DNA of 21,445 bases from Candidatus Auribacterota bacterium (GTDB lineage: Bacteria; Auribacterota; JAFGBW01), in contig JAFGBW010000023.1 in NCBI GenBank assembly GCA_016932965.1, forward strand, positions 1-21,445, written 5' to 3'. Of the stretch, positions 1-6,506 are shown one piece after another (position 1 is the first letter of the stretch; each line of letters opens with the position of its first letter). A model generated the notes under the pieces. The model made no database searches. It was not told the DNA's origin and saw nothing but the letters and a program-made list of their open reading frames with translations. The position numbers were made by a program, and so were the translations under genes.

Positions 1-129
1 ATGATCACTTTGGAAGACGCGATGATAGAACGCATTCAGGCAGGTGACATCAATGTGATCGAAGCCATGGAACACGCCCCGGACCCCGGTCAGTTCAAAA
101 AAGTATTGACTTCACGCGGGATACTCTGA
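1..129 (+). CDS. PilT-like type IV pilus retraction ATPase, C-terminal fragment
   Basis: Only the last 42 codons of this gene lie in the window; the reading frame is already open at base 1 and ends with TGA at 127-129. The peptide contains ITLEDAMIERIQAGDINVIE followed by an APDPGQFKKVL stretch. This is the typical tail of PilT/PilU ATPases, a TLEDAL-type helix followed by a '(D/N)PEEFKRLL' helix. PilT-family proteins are cytoplasmic hexameric ATPases that drive pilus retraction, which agrees with the prepilin genes nearby. The ATG at base 1 is most likely an internal methionine, because the catalytic domain must lie upstream. None of the Walker or Asp/His-box motifs can be inspected, so retraction ATPase versus a relative (PilB/GspE) rests on the tail alone. 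Confidence 0.7.
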   Translation: MITLEDAMIERIQAGDINVIEAMEHAPDPGQFKKVLTSRGIL

Positions 130-165
130 TCCGGATAAAGATACCCGGATTTCTGATCTTTTTTA
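129..165 (+). terminator. Candidate intrinsic terminator after pilT-like gene
   Basis: A 6-bp perfect stem, ATCCGG at 129-134 with CCGGAT at 145-150, has a 10-nt loop and overlaps the stop codon. A T-rich stretch follows, with TTTTTT at 159-164. An alternative stem AAAGAT/ATCTTT (137-142/156-161) runs directly into the T tract. The gap between the GC stem and the T run is longer than ideal. Confidence 0.5.
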
Positions 166-378
166 TCTGCTGAAGGCATGAATCATTCTTCCTTCCATTC
201 GTATTATTCGTTATTTTTCGTAAGTCATCTTCCCACATTCAAATACATTCAGGACGATAGCTCAGCTAAATCCGCTCAGTCCGGTTGTTCATCCTTTGTT
301 TATTAAAAAAGCAAGAATATAACCGTTCTGAATTACACATGTTCTCTTCTCCCCCATTCCGTATGATTTGAACGATCA

Positions 379-421
379 GATTAAATACCACTGGTAGAGC
401 CGGTGGTTTACCGGATTAAAT
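379..421. repeat. Dyad/palindrome with 5-nt centre, flanked by 8-bp direct repeats
   Basis: CCACTGG (388-394) pairs with CCGGTGG (400-406) across a 5-nt centre (395-399), with one G-T wobble. Outer TAAA (382-385) can pair with TTTA (407-410) around a 2-nt bulge. GATTAAAT occurs on both sides, at 379-386 and 414-421, leaving 27 bases between. Two readings are possible: a binding site for a dimeric regulator about 200 bp upstream of the sigma-54-like promoter, or a small REP-like palindromic insertion with a target duplication. The structure is visible; the role is inferred. Confidence 0.5.
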
Positions 422-541
422 TATTCACATCAGCATGACCTGTCTTCAGTGGCAGAAAAGTAACTTTCAATTTTATTTTTTTGTAAATATTAAACCTGTG
501 ATCAAAAAATCCCCCTTTTGAATATTTTCTAACTTCCGCGA

Positions 542-569
542 TTGCAAAAAGTTAGGAATATCATATAAG
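542..569 (+). promoter_or_regulatory. Candidate sigma-70-type promoter
   Basis: TTGCAA at 542-547 and TATAAG at 564-569 are separated by 16 bases (4/6 and 5/6 matches to consensus). A further TATAAT sits at 609-614 without a good -35. In AT-rich DNA such matches can arise by chance. Confidence 0.35.
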
Positions 570-578
570 CCTGAACAA

Positions 579-595
579 CTGGTATATCAGTTGCT
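579..595 (+). promoter_or_regulatory. Candidate sigma-54 (-24/-12) promoter
   Basis: The 17-mer CTGGTATATCAGTTGCT keeps the defining GG and GC dinucleotides of sigma-54 promoters with exactly 10 bases between them. It matches the YTGG and TTGCW blocks of the consensus, but the central CACG is replaced by TATA. Transcription would begin near 606, giving a leader of about 100 nt before the ATG at 706. A sigma-54-dependent activator is encoded about 4.5 kb downstream on the same strand. Confidence 0.5.
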
Positions 596-693
596 TTTCC
601 TGCTAAAATATAATGAGACCACCTATCCTTAAAAAGCAGATTGAACAGAACAATAGCTGAACAAAAAAAATGAATGATGAATTTAATCATATA

Positions 694-700
694 AAAGGAG
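694..700 (+). promoter_or_regulatory. Ribosome binding site fixing the start at 706
   Basis: AAAGGAG with a 5-base spacer to ATG 706. This chooses 706 over the ATG at 670, which has no such site. Confidence 0.75.
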
Positions 701-705
701 AAACC

Positions 706-1923
706 ATGAAAACAATGATCCATCACTTTATTTTACTCGGCGTTATGCTGATCCTGGGGATGCATCCTTATATTTTGGATGCCGAACAGGCCGCGTCCAT
801 TACTTCTATGGCTCCTGACCAGGCCAATCTGGTCAATCCGGAAGAGGACAAGGACAAGTTACTCAAAGAGGCACTGAAGCAGAAAGAGAATATTCAAGCT
901 TCAACGGCGGATTACAATCGGACCATGATTCTGAAAAAAGCTTTGGAAAATGAAAAGATAAAACAGGAAGAAATGGAATTTCTAACCGCCGTCCTGGAAC
1001 AGCAGGAAAATTCTTCTTCTTTATCAAGGATTTCAAAAGAAACCATTCAGGCCATTATCAATGTCCTGAAAAATGAAACAGATCATCTCCGGGCAATCAT
1101 TCGTGATATTTTCCCGGAAACGTCCAAGGGAGAAAAGCCGCTTTTGACTTTTCTTCAGGAAACCCTCGGAATGGATGAATCACAGAGTAAAGCTGCTGCA
1201 AAAGAATTGAGAAGAGGCAACCCCTCTGATGAATTCATGGAGAAAAATTTATTATGGCTCATCCAAAAATCCGTGGAAACCAATCATTCCTTTTCCTGCG
1301 TGACCATTTCAACCAAACCGGACGATGCTTTGAATCAGAATCAGGGCATCACATTCAATTTAAATGACGACAATCATTCCTCCATTTCCCTCCTTTTTGC
1401 ACCTGAGAACCAACAGTTGATTGGGGTCCAGAAAAAATCCGATCAGGGAGTCACGATCGAAAAAATTGCGGATGATGTGTCGTCTGAATCTTCGATAAAT
1501 ACGGCTGCAATACAGGACAGCGTCAATCAAGACAGCACTCAAATGTTACCGGAGTCAATCAGGCAGTTACAGGCAGAACTGCAGGAGTTGTTCGGCTCTG
1601 CCTATTCCATTACAGTGGTACAGCTTCCAAGCATTACATTGCTTGGAGCGCCGTCATTTTTTGAGTTCACAGTAACCTCCTTAGCTGAAGAAACAGAACC
1701 AGGCGCTTTGAAGGTAATTTCTTTTAATGTAAAATTACCTGTTGCGGAGGCTATTCCTGGAATACCCTCTTTGATTCCGGGAAGCATCCGTGTCCAATAC
1801 GCAGGTCTAACGACCCAGCCGTCCGGAAAGATGCTGTATGAAGGCCTGCCCCAAATGGTTCCTTCAACGGTTCCGCTGCGTCCGGAAGAGATCCTTTCCC
1901 TGATGAAACAAATCAAAATCTAA
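706..1923 (+). CDS. Exported protein of unknown function, first part of a frameshifted two-repeat protein
   Basis: I recognise no family. The start at 706 is chosen because AAAGGAG at 694-700 sits 5 bases upstream and the protein then begins with a clear signal peptide (charged start, hydrophobic core at about residues 8-24, likely cleavage after ILDA near residue 27). The in-frame ATG at 670 would bury this signal. Residues about 45-180 are charged and helical; about 185-265 look beta-rich. From residue 281 runs a domain with landmarks QAELQELFG, GSIRVQY, QPSGKMLYEGLPQM and LMKQIKI. The same domain recurs in the next reading frame (1979-2515). This frame stops at TAA 1921-1923, inside the domain relative to the second copy, so the product is probably truncated. 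Merging both frames gives about 602 residues. Probably periplasmic or secreted. Confidence 0.75.
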   Translation: MKTMIHHFILLGVMLILGMHPYILDAEQAASITSMAPDQANLVNPEEDKDKLLKEALKQKENIQASTADYNRTMILKKALENEKIKQEEMEFLTAVLEQQENSSSLSRISKETIQAIINVLKNETDHLRAIIRDIFPETSKGEKPLLTFLQETLGMDESQSKAAAKELRRGNPSDEFMEKNLLWLIQKSVETNHSFSCVTISTKPDDALNQNQGITFNLNDDNHSSISLLFAPENQQLIGVQKKSDQGVTIEKIADDVSSESSINTAAIQDSVNQDSTQMLPESIRQLQAELQELFGSAYSITVVQLPSITLLGAPSFFEFTVTSLAEETEPGALKVISFNVKLPVAEAIPGIPSLIPGSIRVQYAGLTTQPSGKMLYEGLPQMVPSTVPLRPEEILSLMKQIKI

Positions 1924-2512
1924 AGACGTCTCCAGTTCAGGAGATGTCCGGTATCTGTGGAAGAATCACTACTGGCGCATGTATAAGGACAGTGACGGTA
2001 AAGTGAGGGTGGAAAGAGACACTTTACCGGCGGCAAGCCGGGACTATCAGGAGAAACTGGCTGAACTTTTTGGAGACAAATATTCCATCTCAGTGGAAGA
2101 TCTGATGGACATAGCCATGGTGGGACAGCCTGACCACTTTAAATTTAAGATTACGAACAATACTGAAAAAGTTGACAGGGGATATTTGAGAGAAATCAGC
2201 TTCAATATGAGCATACTGGATGCAAAACCAGTTGTTCTTCCTGAAACGATCCGCGTTCAATATGAATCCATTAAAATTCAACCAAGCGGACTGATGCTTT
2301 ATAAAGGACTTCCTCAGATGCTCAATACTTCTACTTCGTTCAGTCCGGAACAAACTTTACTGTTGATGACACAAATCAGGGTATATTCGGTTCAAAGAAA
2401 TAGAACCATTGATTATTCATGGAAAGATCAAAACGGTAAATTGAGTTTCTGGAGAATGGTGATGGACGCTCGTGAAAATGTGAAGGTCTACAGAACAAGA
2501 GTTATATACCAA
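1546..2512 (+). repeat. Tandem intragenic duplication of a ~160-residue domain
   Basis: Copy 1 covers 1546-2023 and copy 2 covers 2024-2512 (about 159 and 163 codons after removing one base). Shared landmarks in order: LP at the start, LxELFG, YSI, FxFxVT/FKIT, ISFN, IRVQY, QPSG, MLY-GLPQM, LMxQI, WK, WRM, and a D..KV.V.R tail. The copies are diverged in sequence, so the duplication is not recent. Confidence 0.75.
1913..1925 (+). other. Frameshift site (one extra base) between the two domain copies
   Basis: Reading continues in the next frame after QIK if one base is skipped here: one A of the AAAA run at 1915-1918, or the T at 1921 (ATC T AAA GAC). After skipping it, copy 1 aligns without gaps to copy 2 from LMxQI through the shared WK, 18 residues in each. 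The frame upstream of 1979 is open back to this point. I see no SD-like stimulator directly upstream such as the one in prfB, so a mutation or sequencing indel is more likely than programmed frameshifting. Confidence 0.7.
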
Positions 2513-2515
2513 TAA
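1979..2515 (+). CDS. Second part of the frameshifted exported protein (domain copy 2)
   Basis: This 178-codon frame encodes the second copy of the domain seen at the end of the 706 gene (LAELFG, ISFN, IRVQY, QPSGLMLYKGLPQM, LMTQIRV), followed by a tail with SWKDQNGKLSFWRM and KVYRTRV. The ATG at 1979 is unlikely to be a true start. It has no ribosome binding site at the right distance, no signal peptide follows, and the frame is open upstream into sequence matching the missing end of copy 1 (YLWKNHYWRM). I therefore read it as the 3' part of one gene broken by a single-base shift near 1921. Cellular location would be that of the joined protein. Function unknown. Confidence 0.6.
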   Translation: MYKDSDGKVRVERDTLPAASRDYQEKLAELFGDKYSISVEDLMDIAMVGQPDHFKFKITNNTEKVDRGYLREISFNMSILDAKPVVLPETIRVQYESIKIQPSGLMLYKGLPQMLNTSTSFSPEQTLLLMTQIRVYSVQRNRTIDYSWKDQNGKLSFWRMVMDARENVKVYRTRVIYQ

Positions 2516-2537
2516 TACGTCTGGATAACACAATCCT

Positions 2538-2570
2538 AAGTGGTCCGGAAAAAGTCACTTTTGGTTTTTT
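2538..2570 (+). terminator. Weak candidate terminator
   Basis: AAGTG (2538-2542) and CACTT (2556-2560) form a 5-bp stem with a 13-nt loop, followed by TTGGTTTTTT. The stem is short and AT-rich. The same T-rich stretch overlaps a weak promoter, TTGGTT (2561-2566) with TATATT (2584-2589), 17 apart, which could serve the pilin gene at 2618. Confidence 0.35.
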
Positions 2571-2617
2571 ATTCGTGCTTTATTATATTAAACCAGATAA
2601 AATAGGGGAGGGTAACA

Positions 2618-3232
2618 ATGAACCAAAAAAGCCAAGCATTCACCCTGGTTGAGATACTGGTGGTCATCGGTATCATTTTTATCTTAACGAGTCTGGTTAC
2701 CTGGGGTATTCAAAAAGCCTCACGATATGCAAAAAATCTGCAATGCCTGAAAAATCTCAAAGAATTGCATCTCAATACTCTTCTTTATTTTCAGGATAAC
2801 CAGCAATTACCGGAGTCCTCTTTTTTCAGCACAGTATTACCCCAGGATAAAGCAGCCTTGATCCGATGCCCTTCTATATCCGCCTCGGCAAATCAGGAAG
2901 CAGGGCAACGAGATCGCTCTATTTATGTTATTTTTCAACCCTTCATAACGTATGTAAACTCCTCAAAAAAATTCATTCTTGAAAACGGGAATCACGGCAT
3001 CATTTTTTGTTGTGATCCTACTATCAAACCTCATTCGGATTTTTCCAATGGAATTCTCGATTCAGGCCAATGCGTCCAACTGATCGCTTCAACTGCCGGA
3101 AGTGTTCCCGGGGTGGGAGGGATGCTGCTACCTTTGAAACACTCTTCTGACCTTGAGGATAGATTCATGGTCGGACTTCAAACAAAAAAGGATAAATATT
3201 GGACCATTTTAAGTCCCACTATCCAACCATAA
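2618..3232 (+). CDS. Prepilin-type N-terminal cleavage/methylation protein (pilin-like)
   Basis: The N-terminus carries a class III signal: a short basic leader, then QAFTLVEILVVIGI with the cleavage point before F and glutamate at +5. A single hydrophobic helix (about residues 8-30) follows. Such proteins are processed by PilD and assembled into type IV pili or type II secretion pseudopili through that helix. The C-terminal region (about 40-204) resembles the DUF1559/H-X9-type pilins only loosely. It has a CLKNLKELH segment typical of pilin-like proteins and six cysteines, but none of the GspG calcium-site motifs seen in the pilins at 16.5-17.7 kb. The start is supported by GGGGAGGG about 5 bases upstream. 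The gene lies 13 bases before the sensor kinase, probably in the same transcript. Exact role (minor pilin or pseudopilin) is not resolved. Confidence 0.85.
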   Translation: MNQKSQAFTLVEILVVIGIIFILTSLVTWGIQKASRYAKNLQCLKNLKELHLNTLLYFQDNQQLPESSFFSTVLPQDKAALIRCPSISASANQEAGQRDRSIYVIFQPFITYVNSSKKFILENGNHGIIFCCDPTIKPHSDFSNGILDSGQCVQLIASTAGSVPGVGGMLLPLKHSSDLEDRFMVGLQTKKDKYWTILSPTIQP

Positions 3233-3245
3233 AATTGAACTCTGG

Positions 3246-5147
3246 ATGCCGATATTGAACAAAAAAATAGCCCTGAATCCCCTTCTCTTGTCTCTTCTAT
3301 TGGTTGTATTTTCTTATTCATTGAATGATCTTTTTCCTTTTTTTAATCGTCTCAGTCTTAAATTCAGCGACTACTCACGTAATTTCGCCTATTTGAGCGG
3401 CCTCAAGCCTTCCATTGGAAAAGAGGCTGTTTTTATCATGATTGACCAGAAAACGCTTGATGAATTCGGCACACGCTTTCCTTTTCCCAGGAAATGGATT
3501 GCGGAAATATTAGAGAAAATTGCCCAAGCCAATCCCCGTCTTCTTGCCATGGATTTGACCTTTGGCGGAAATTCAGAGAATAAGGAAGAGGATATCCTGC
3601 TGGCGCAGGCAATTAAAAAGTTAAATAAAAAGACCGTACTGTTTACTTATATTGATGAAAATATGGCGATTAGCCCCCTGTTACAGGAGGCATATGAAGC
3701 GGCATCAGGCATAGGAATCATCAATCTGATTCATGATCCTGACGGGATTATCCGGTCAGCTCTTCCCTATTATATTGATCCCAAAACCGGGAAAATTGTT
3801 TTTTGCGCTGAGTCCTTGCTGGCGCTGAGATATCACGATTTGCCTCTCTCGGATATTGCACAGGACAGGTCAAAAAATGCTCTTATTTTCAAAACAAAAA
3901 ATTCGCCTCTTAAGCCGGCCTATTTTGATTCGAAATTCAGGCTGGAATATAAAGAATACTTCAGAACTCAGGATCTTCAATCTATTTCTTTTTGTGATGT
4001 TTACCAAGGCCGATATGATATGAATCTGCTGGAAAATAAAATCGTGTTTATAGGCAATCAGACCCTTATTCAGCATGATTTTCATCTGACTCCGTCAGGA
4101 GTGCAGGCAGGGATAAACATAGTTTATAATATTTTTCTGACTTTTATTAACGGCAGTTTTCCAAGACCCATGCCTTATGGTTTAAGCTGGATTGGGATGG
4201 TCATTTTAGTCTGGTCAGGATTAGCGGTGCTTTTTTCATTTACTCACGGAAAGAATCTTCTGGCTGTTTTTCCTATCCTCCTATTGATGTGGATAACAGA
4301 TTATATTTTTTTCAGGTTGAACATCACATGGAACGGTTTTTTACCTGTTTTCTGCATCGCTTCAGCAGCGCTTGTCAGGGAAGGATGGTTTTATTATGAG
4401 ACCTGGATAGATAATCTTAAGATAAAAAATAAATTAAAAGAAACACAGAAGGAAATCCTCTTATCCCAAAAACTGGCTAACGTAGGAAAAATAGCCGCTC
4501 AAATCGCCCATGAATTAAAAAATCCTCTTGGAAATCTGATCAACATGAAACTTTGGTTCAGGCAGTATATCCCTGCAGAGCATCCGGCCAATGAATGTAT
4601 TGAAGCACTGGATAAAGAGGCGCAGCGAATGCTGAAGCTGTCTCAACAGATGCTTCAGTTTTCAAGACCGGCAAATGAAAACTATAAAGCTGCGGATATT
4701 CATGATCTGATCAAGGATACGTTGGGATTTCTAAAAGGGTCACTTGACAAGAAAAAAATCCAGTTAAAAACCTCTTTTTCTCCGGCCAGGGCATTTTTGC
4801 GGGGTAATGCGGATCAATTAAAACAGGTTTTCTTGAATCTGATCATGAATGCCATGGATGCCATGGAAGACGGTGGTGAGTTAACCATTGAAACAAAGGT
4901 AGTGAATAGTATTATTGAAATCCGGATTTCGGATACCGGGATGGGAATATCCAAGGAAAATTTGGAAAAAATCTTTGACCTATTTTTCACAACCAAAGGG
5001 GAAAAAGGGTCCGGCTTGGGATTGAGTATCTGTCATGATATCATCAAGAAACATAACGGACGGATTCTGGCAGAGAGTGAAGAAGGAAAAGGTTCAACTT
5101 TCCTTCTTATCTTTCCTTTAGGAAAAACGGAGAAAAATCATGAGTAA
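3246..5147 (+). CDS. CHASE2-domain membrane sensor histidine kinase
   Basis: The 633-residue protein begins with a membrane segment (about 10-28). It continues with an extracytoplasmic CHASE2 sensor domain (about 35-305; VFIMIDQKTLDEFG, PRKWIAEIL, AMDLTFGG, DPDGIIRSALPYY, KIVFIGNQT) and then three closely spaced membrane helices (about 313-335, 338-358, 364-380). This is the usual CHASE2 layout. A coiled linker leads to the HisKA helix with phospho-acceptor His422 in AHELKNPLGN, followed by HATPase_c: N-box NLIMNAMDAM (531-540), G1 DTGMG (563-567), F-box FDLFFTTK and G2 GEKGSGLGLS (585-594). All catalytic motifs are intact. The gene overlaps the response-regulator start by 8 bases, so the two form a cognate pair. 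The signal sensed by CHASE2 is generally unknown. The start has only a weak ribosome site; coupling to the upstream pilin gene is likely. Confidence 0.93.
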   Translation: MPILNKKIALNPLLLSLLLVVFSYSLNDLFPFFNRLSLKFSDYSRNFAYLSGLKPSIGKEAVFIMIDQKTLDEFGTRFPFPRKWIAEILEKIAQANPRLLAMDLTFGGNSENKEEDILLAQAIKKLNKKTVLFTYIDENMAISPLLQEAYEAASGIGIINLIHDPDGIIRSALPYYIDPKTGKIVFCAESLLALRYHDLPLSDIAQDRSKNALIFKTKNSPLKPAYFDSKFRLEYKEYFRTQDLQSISFCDVYQGRYDMNLLENKIVFIGNQTLIQHDFHLTPSGVQAGINIVYNIFLTFINGSFPRPMPYGLSWIGMVILVWSGLAVLFSFTHGKNLLAVFPILLLMWITDYIFFRLNITWNGFLPVFCIASAALVREGWFYYETWIDNLKIKNKLKETQKEILLSQKLANVGKIAAQIAHELKNPLGNLINMKLWFRQYIPAEHPANECIEALDKEAQRMLKLSQQMLQFSRPANENYKAADIHDLIKDTLGFLKGSLDKKKIQLKTSFSPARAFLRGNADQLKQVFLNLIMNAMDAMEDGGELTIETKVVNSIIEIRISDTGMGISKENLEKIFDLFFTTKGEKGSGLGLSICHDIIKKHNGRILAESEEGKGSTFLLIFPLGKTEKNHE

Positions 5148-6486
5148 ATTGCTCCTGGTGGATGATGATGAGACTTTTCTGAAAATCACTGTCAGTTTTT
5201 TGAATCAAAACGGGTGGGAAGTTGAAACAGCGGAAAATGCAAAAGATTTTTTCATGAAACTGGATCCGGAAGAAATTTCTTCGGTCCTCGTGGATTTGCA
5301 ACTACGGAATGAATCAGGAATTGATATCATCAAGGGCGTGCGTCTTCAGCATCCGTATATACCGATCATGATGTGCACGGCCCACGGAACCATTGAAACA
5401 GCCGTTCATGCTATGAAACTCGGCGCTCTGGATTATATTTTAAAACCGATCAATTATGATGAACTTCTCATCAAATTGAACCGGATAGAGGGGGAGAGAT
5501 TAAGAAACTCAGAATTAAAAGAATTACAATCCCGTTTCAAGTTGCGCCAGACATTTGACGATCTCATAACCCAAAACCCCGAAATGAAAAAAATCATAAC
5601 GCTGTGCCGTTCGATCCTTCACACCGATACGACTATTCTAATACAGGGAGAAACCGGCACAGGGAAAGAAATATTAGCCAAAGCTATTCATTTTGAAAGT
5701 GAGCGGAGGATGAAACCTTTCGTAGTGGTTAATTGTGCCGCCATACCGGAAAACCTCATTGAAAGCGAGCTGTTCGGTCATGAGAAAGGCGCATTCACTG
5801 ACGCTTTGTGCAGAAAAAAGGGAAAATTTGAAGCCGCCGCTGATGGGACTCTTTTTCTGGATGAAATCGGAGAACTCCCTTTGAAATTACAGAAGAAGAT
5901 TCTACGGGTGCTTCAAGAGCAGGAGTTTGAAAGAATCGGCTCAACACGCACGCTCAAATCCCGCTGCAGAATCATTGCCGCAACAAATCGTGATTTAAAA
6001 AACATGGTGAATGCTGGCAGATTCAGAGAAGACCTCTACTATCGTTTAAAAGTCTTTCCCGTTTTTGTGCCTCCGCTCAAAGAAAGAAAAGAGGATATTC
6101 CTCTTCTCATTGATTTTTTTATGAAAAAATATTGCGTTAAATATAACCGGAACACTTTAAAGGTCTCTTCTTCCTTTATAACCGCTGTTCAAAATACGGA
6201 TTTGCCGGGAAATGTACGGGAATTGGAACATTTGGTTGAAAAAAACATCATCCTGTCCTCAGGGACAAAATTGGAATTTCATTCCGATTCCTCCTTTCAG
6301 CCGGACTATGCACACGAAGAAATCGAAGACAGCTACAAAGATTTTATCAGAAAAAAGGAAAGGATTTATTTTTCAGCCATCCTCAAGCGCTTCCATGGGG
6401 ATACGGAGAAAGCCGCTGAATTTGCCAAAATATCACGAAAAACAGTCTATGATAAAATAAATAATCTGGACTTGAAAACTCAGTAA
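5140..6486 (+). CDS. NtrC-family sigma-54-dependent response regulator
   Basis: Three domains are visible in 448 residues. The receiver (1-115) has the acidic pocket DDDE (8-11), phospho-acceptor Asp52, Thr80 and Lys102. The AAA+ domain (about 140-370) has Walker A GETGTGKE (170-177), Walker B LFLDEIGE (238-245), and the arginine-finger region RFREDLYYRL. A Fis-type helix-turn-helix closes the protein (about 405-445, EKAAEFAKISRKTVYDKIN). The sigma-54 contact loop reads GAFTDA (217-222) instead of the more common GAFTGA; this position varies in natural members, so the protein is probably still an activator. When phosphorylated by the CHASE2 kinase it should bind dyad sites upstream of sigma-54 promoters. 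The candidate site at 579-595 is the only promoter of that type I found here. Proximity to pilT and pilins makes a PilR-like role possible. Confidence 0.93.
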   Translation: MSKLLLVDDDETFLKITVSFLNQNGWEVETAENAKDFFMKLDPEEISSVLVDLQLRNESGIDIIKGVRLQHPYIPIMMCTAHGTIETAVHAMKLGALDYILKPINYDELLIKLNRIEGERLRNSELKELQSRFKLRQTFDDLITQNPEMKKIITLCRSILHTDTTILIQGETGTGKEILAKAIHFESERRMKPFVVVNCAAIPENLIESELFGHEKGAFTDALCRKKGKFEAAADGTLFLDEIGELPLKLQKKILRVLQEQEFERIGSTRTLKSRCRIIAATNRDLKNMVNAGRFREDLYYRLKVFPVFVPPLKERKEDIPLLIDFFMKKYCVKYNRNTLKVSSSFITAVQNTDLPGNVRELEHLVEKNIILSSGTKLEFHSDSSFQPDYAHEEIEDSYKDFIRKKERIYFSAILKRFHGDTEKAAEFAKISRKTVYDKINNLDLKTQ

Positions 6487-6506
6487 ATACGCTTGGCTTC
6501 AAAATC

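Larger units (their letters stand above)
130..705. other. Gene-free regulatory region upstream of exported-protein gene
   Basis: About 570 bases without a credible gene. It is AT-rich and contains the terminator-like hairpin at its left end, a dyad at 382-410 framed by direct repeats, a sigma-54 promoter-like site at 579-595, sigma-70-like elements at 542-569 and TATAAT at 609-614. The only longer reading frame (529-726, minus) has no supporting features. I saw no tRNA or known riboswitch. Confidence 0.6.

Noticed and set aside
1-3. ATG at the first base as a gene start
   Set aside because: The peptide is the tail of a PilT-type ATPase; the catalytic domain must lie upstream of the window.
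529-726. 65-codon minus-strand frame in the intergenic region
   Set aside because: No ribosome site, AT-rich low-complexity product, and it overlaps the well-supported start of the 706 gene.
1910-1930. Programmed +1 frameshift as in prfB
   Set aside because: A stop codon sits at the right place, but there is no SD-like stimulator just upstream and no slippery CUU; an indel is simpler, so it is only mentioned as an alternative.
2561-2580. Sigma-54 promoter before the pilin at 2618
   Set aside because: GG and GC are 12 bases apart instead of the required 10.
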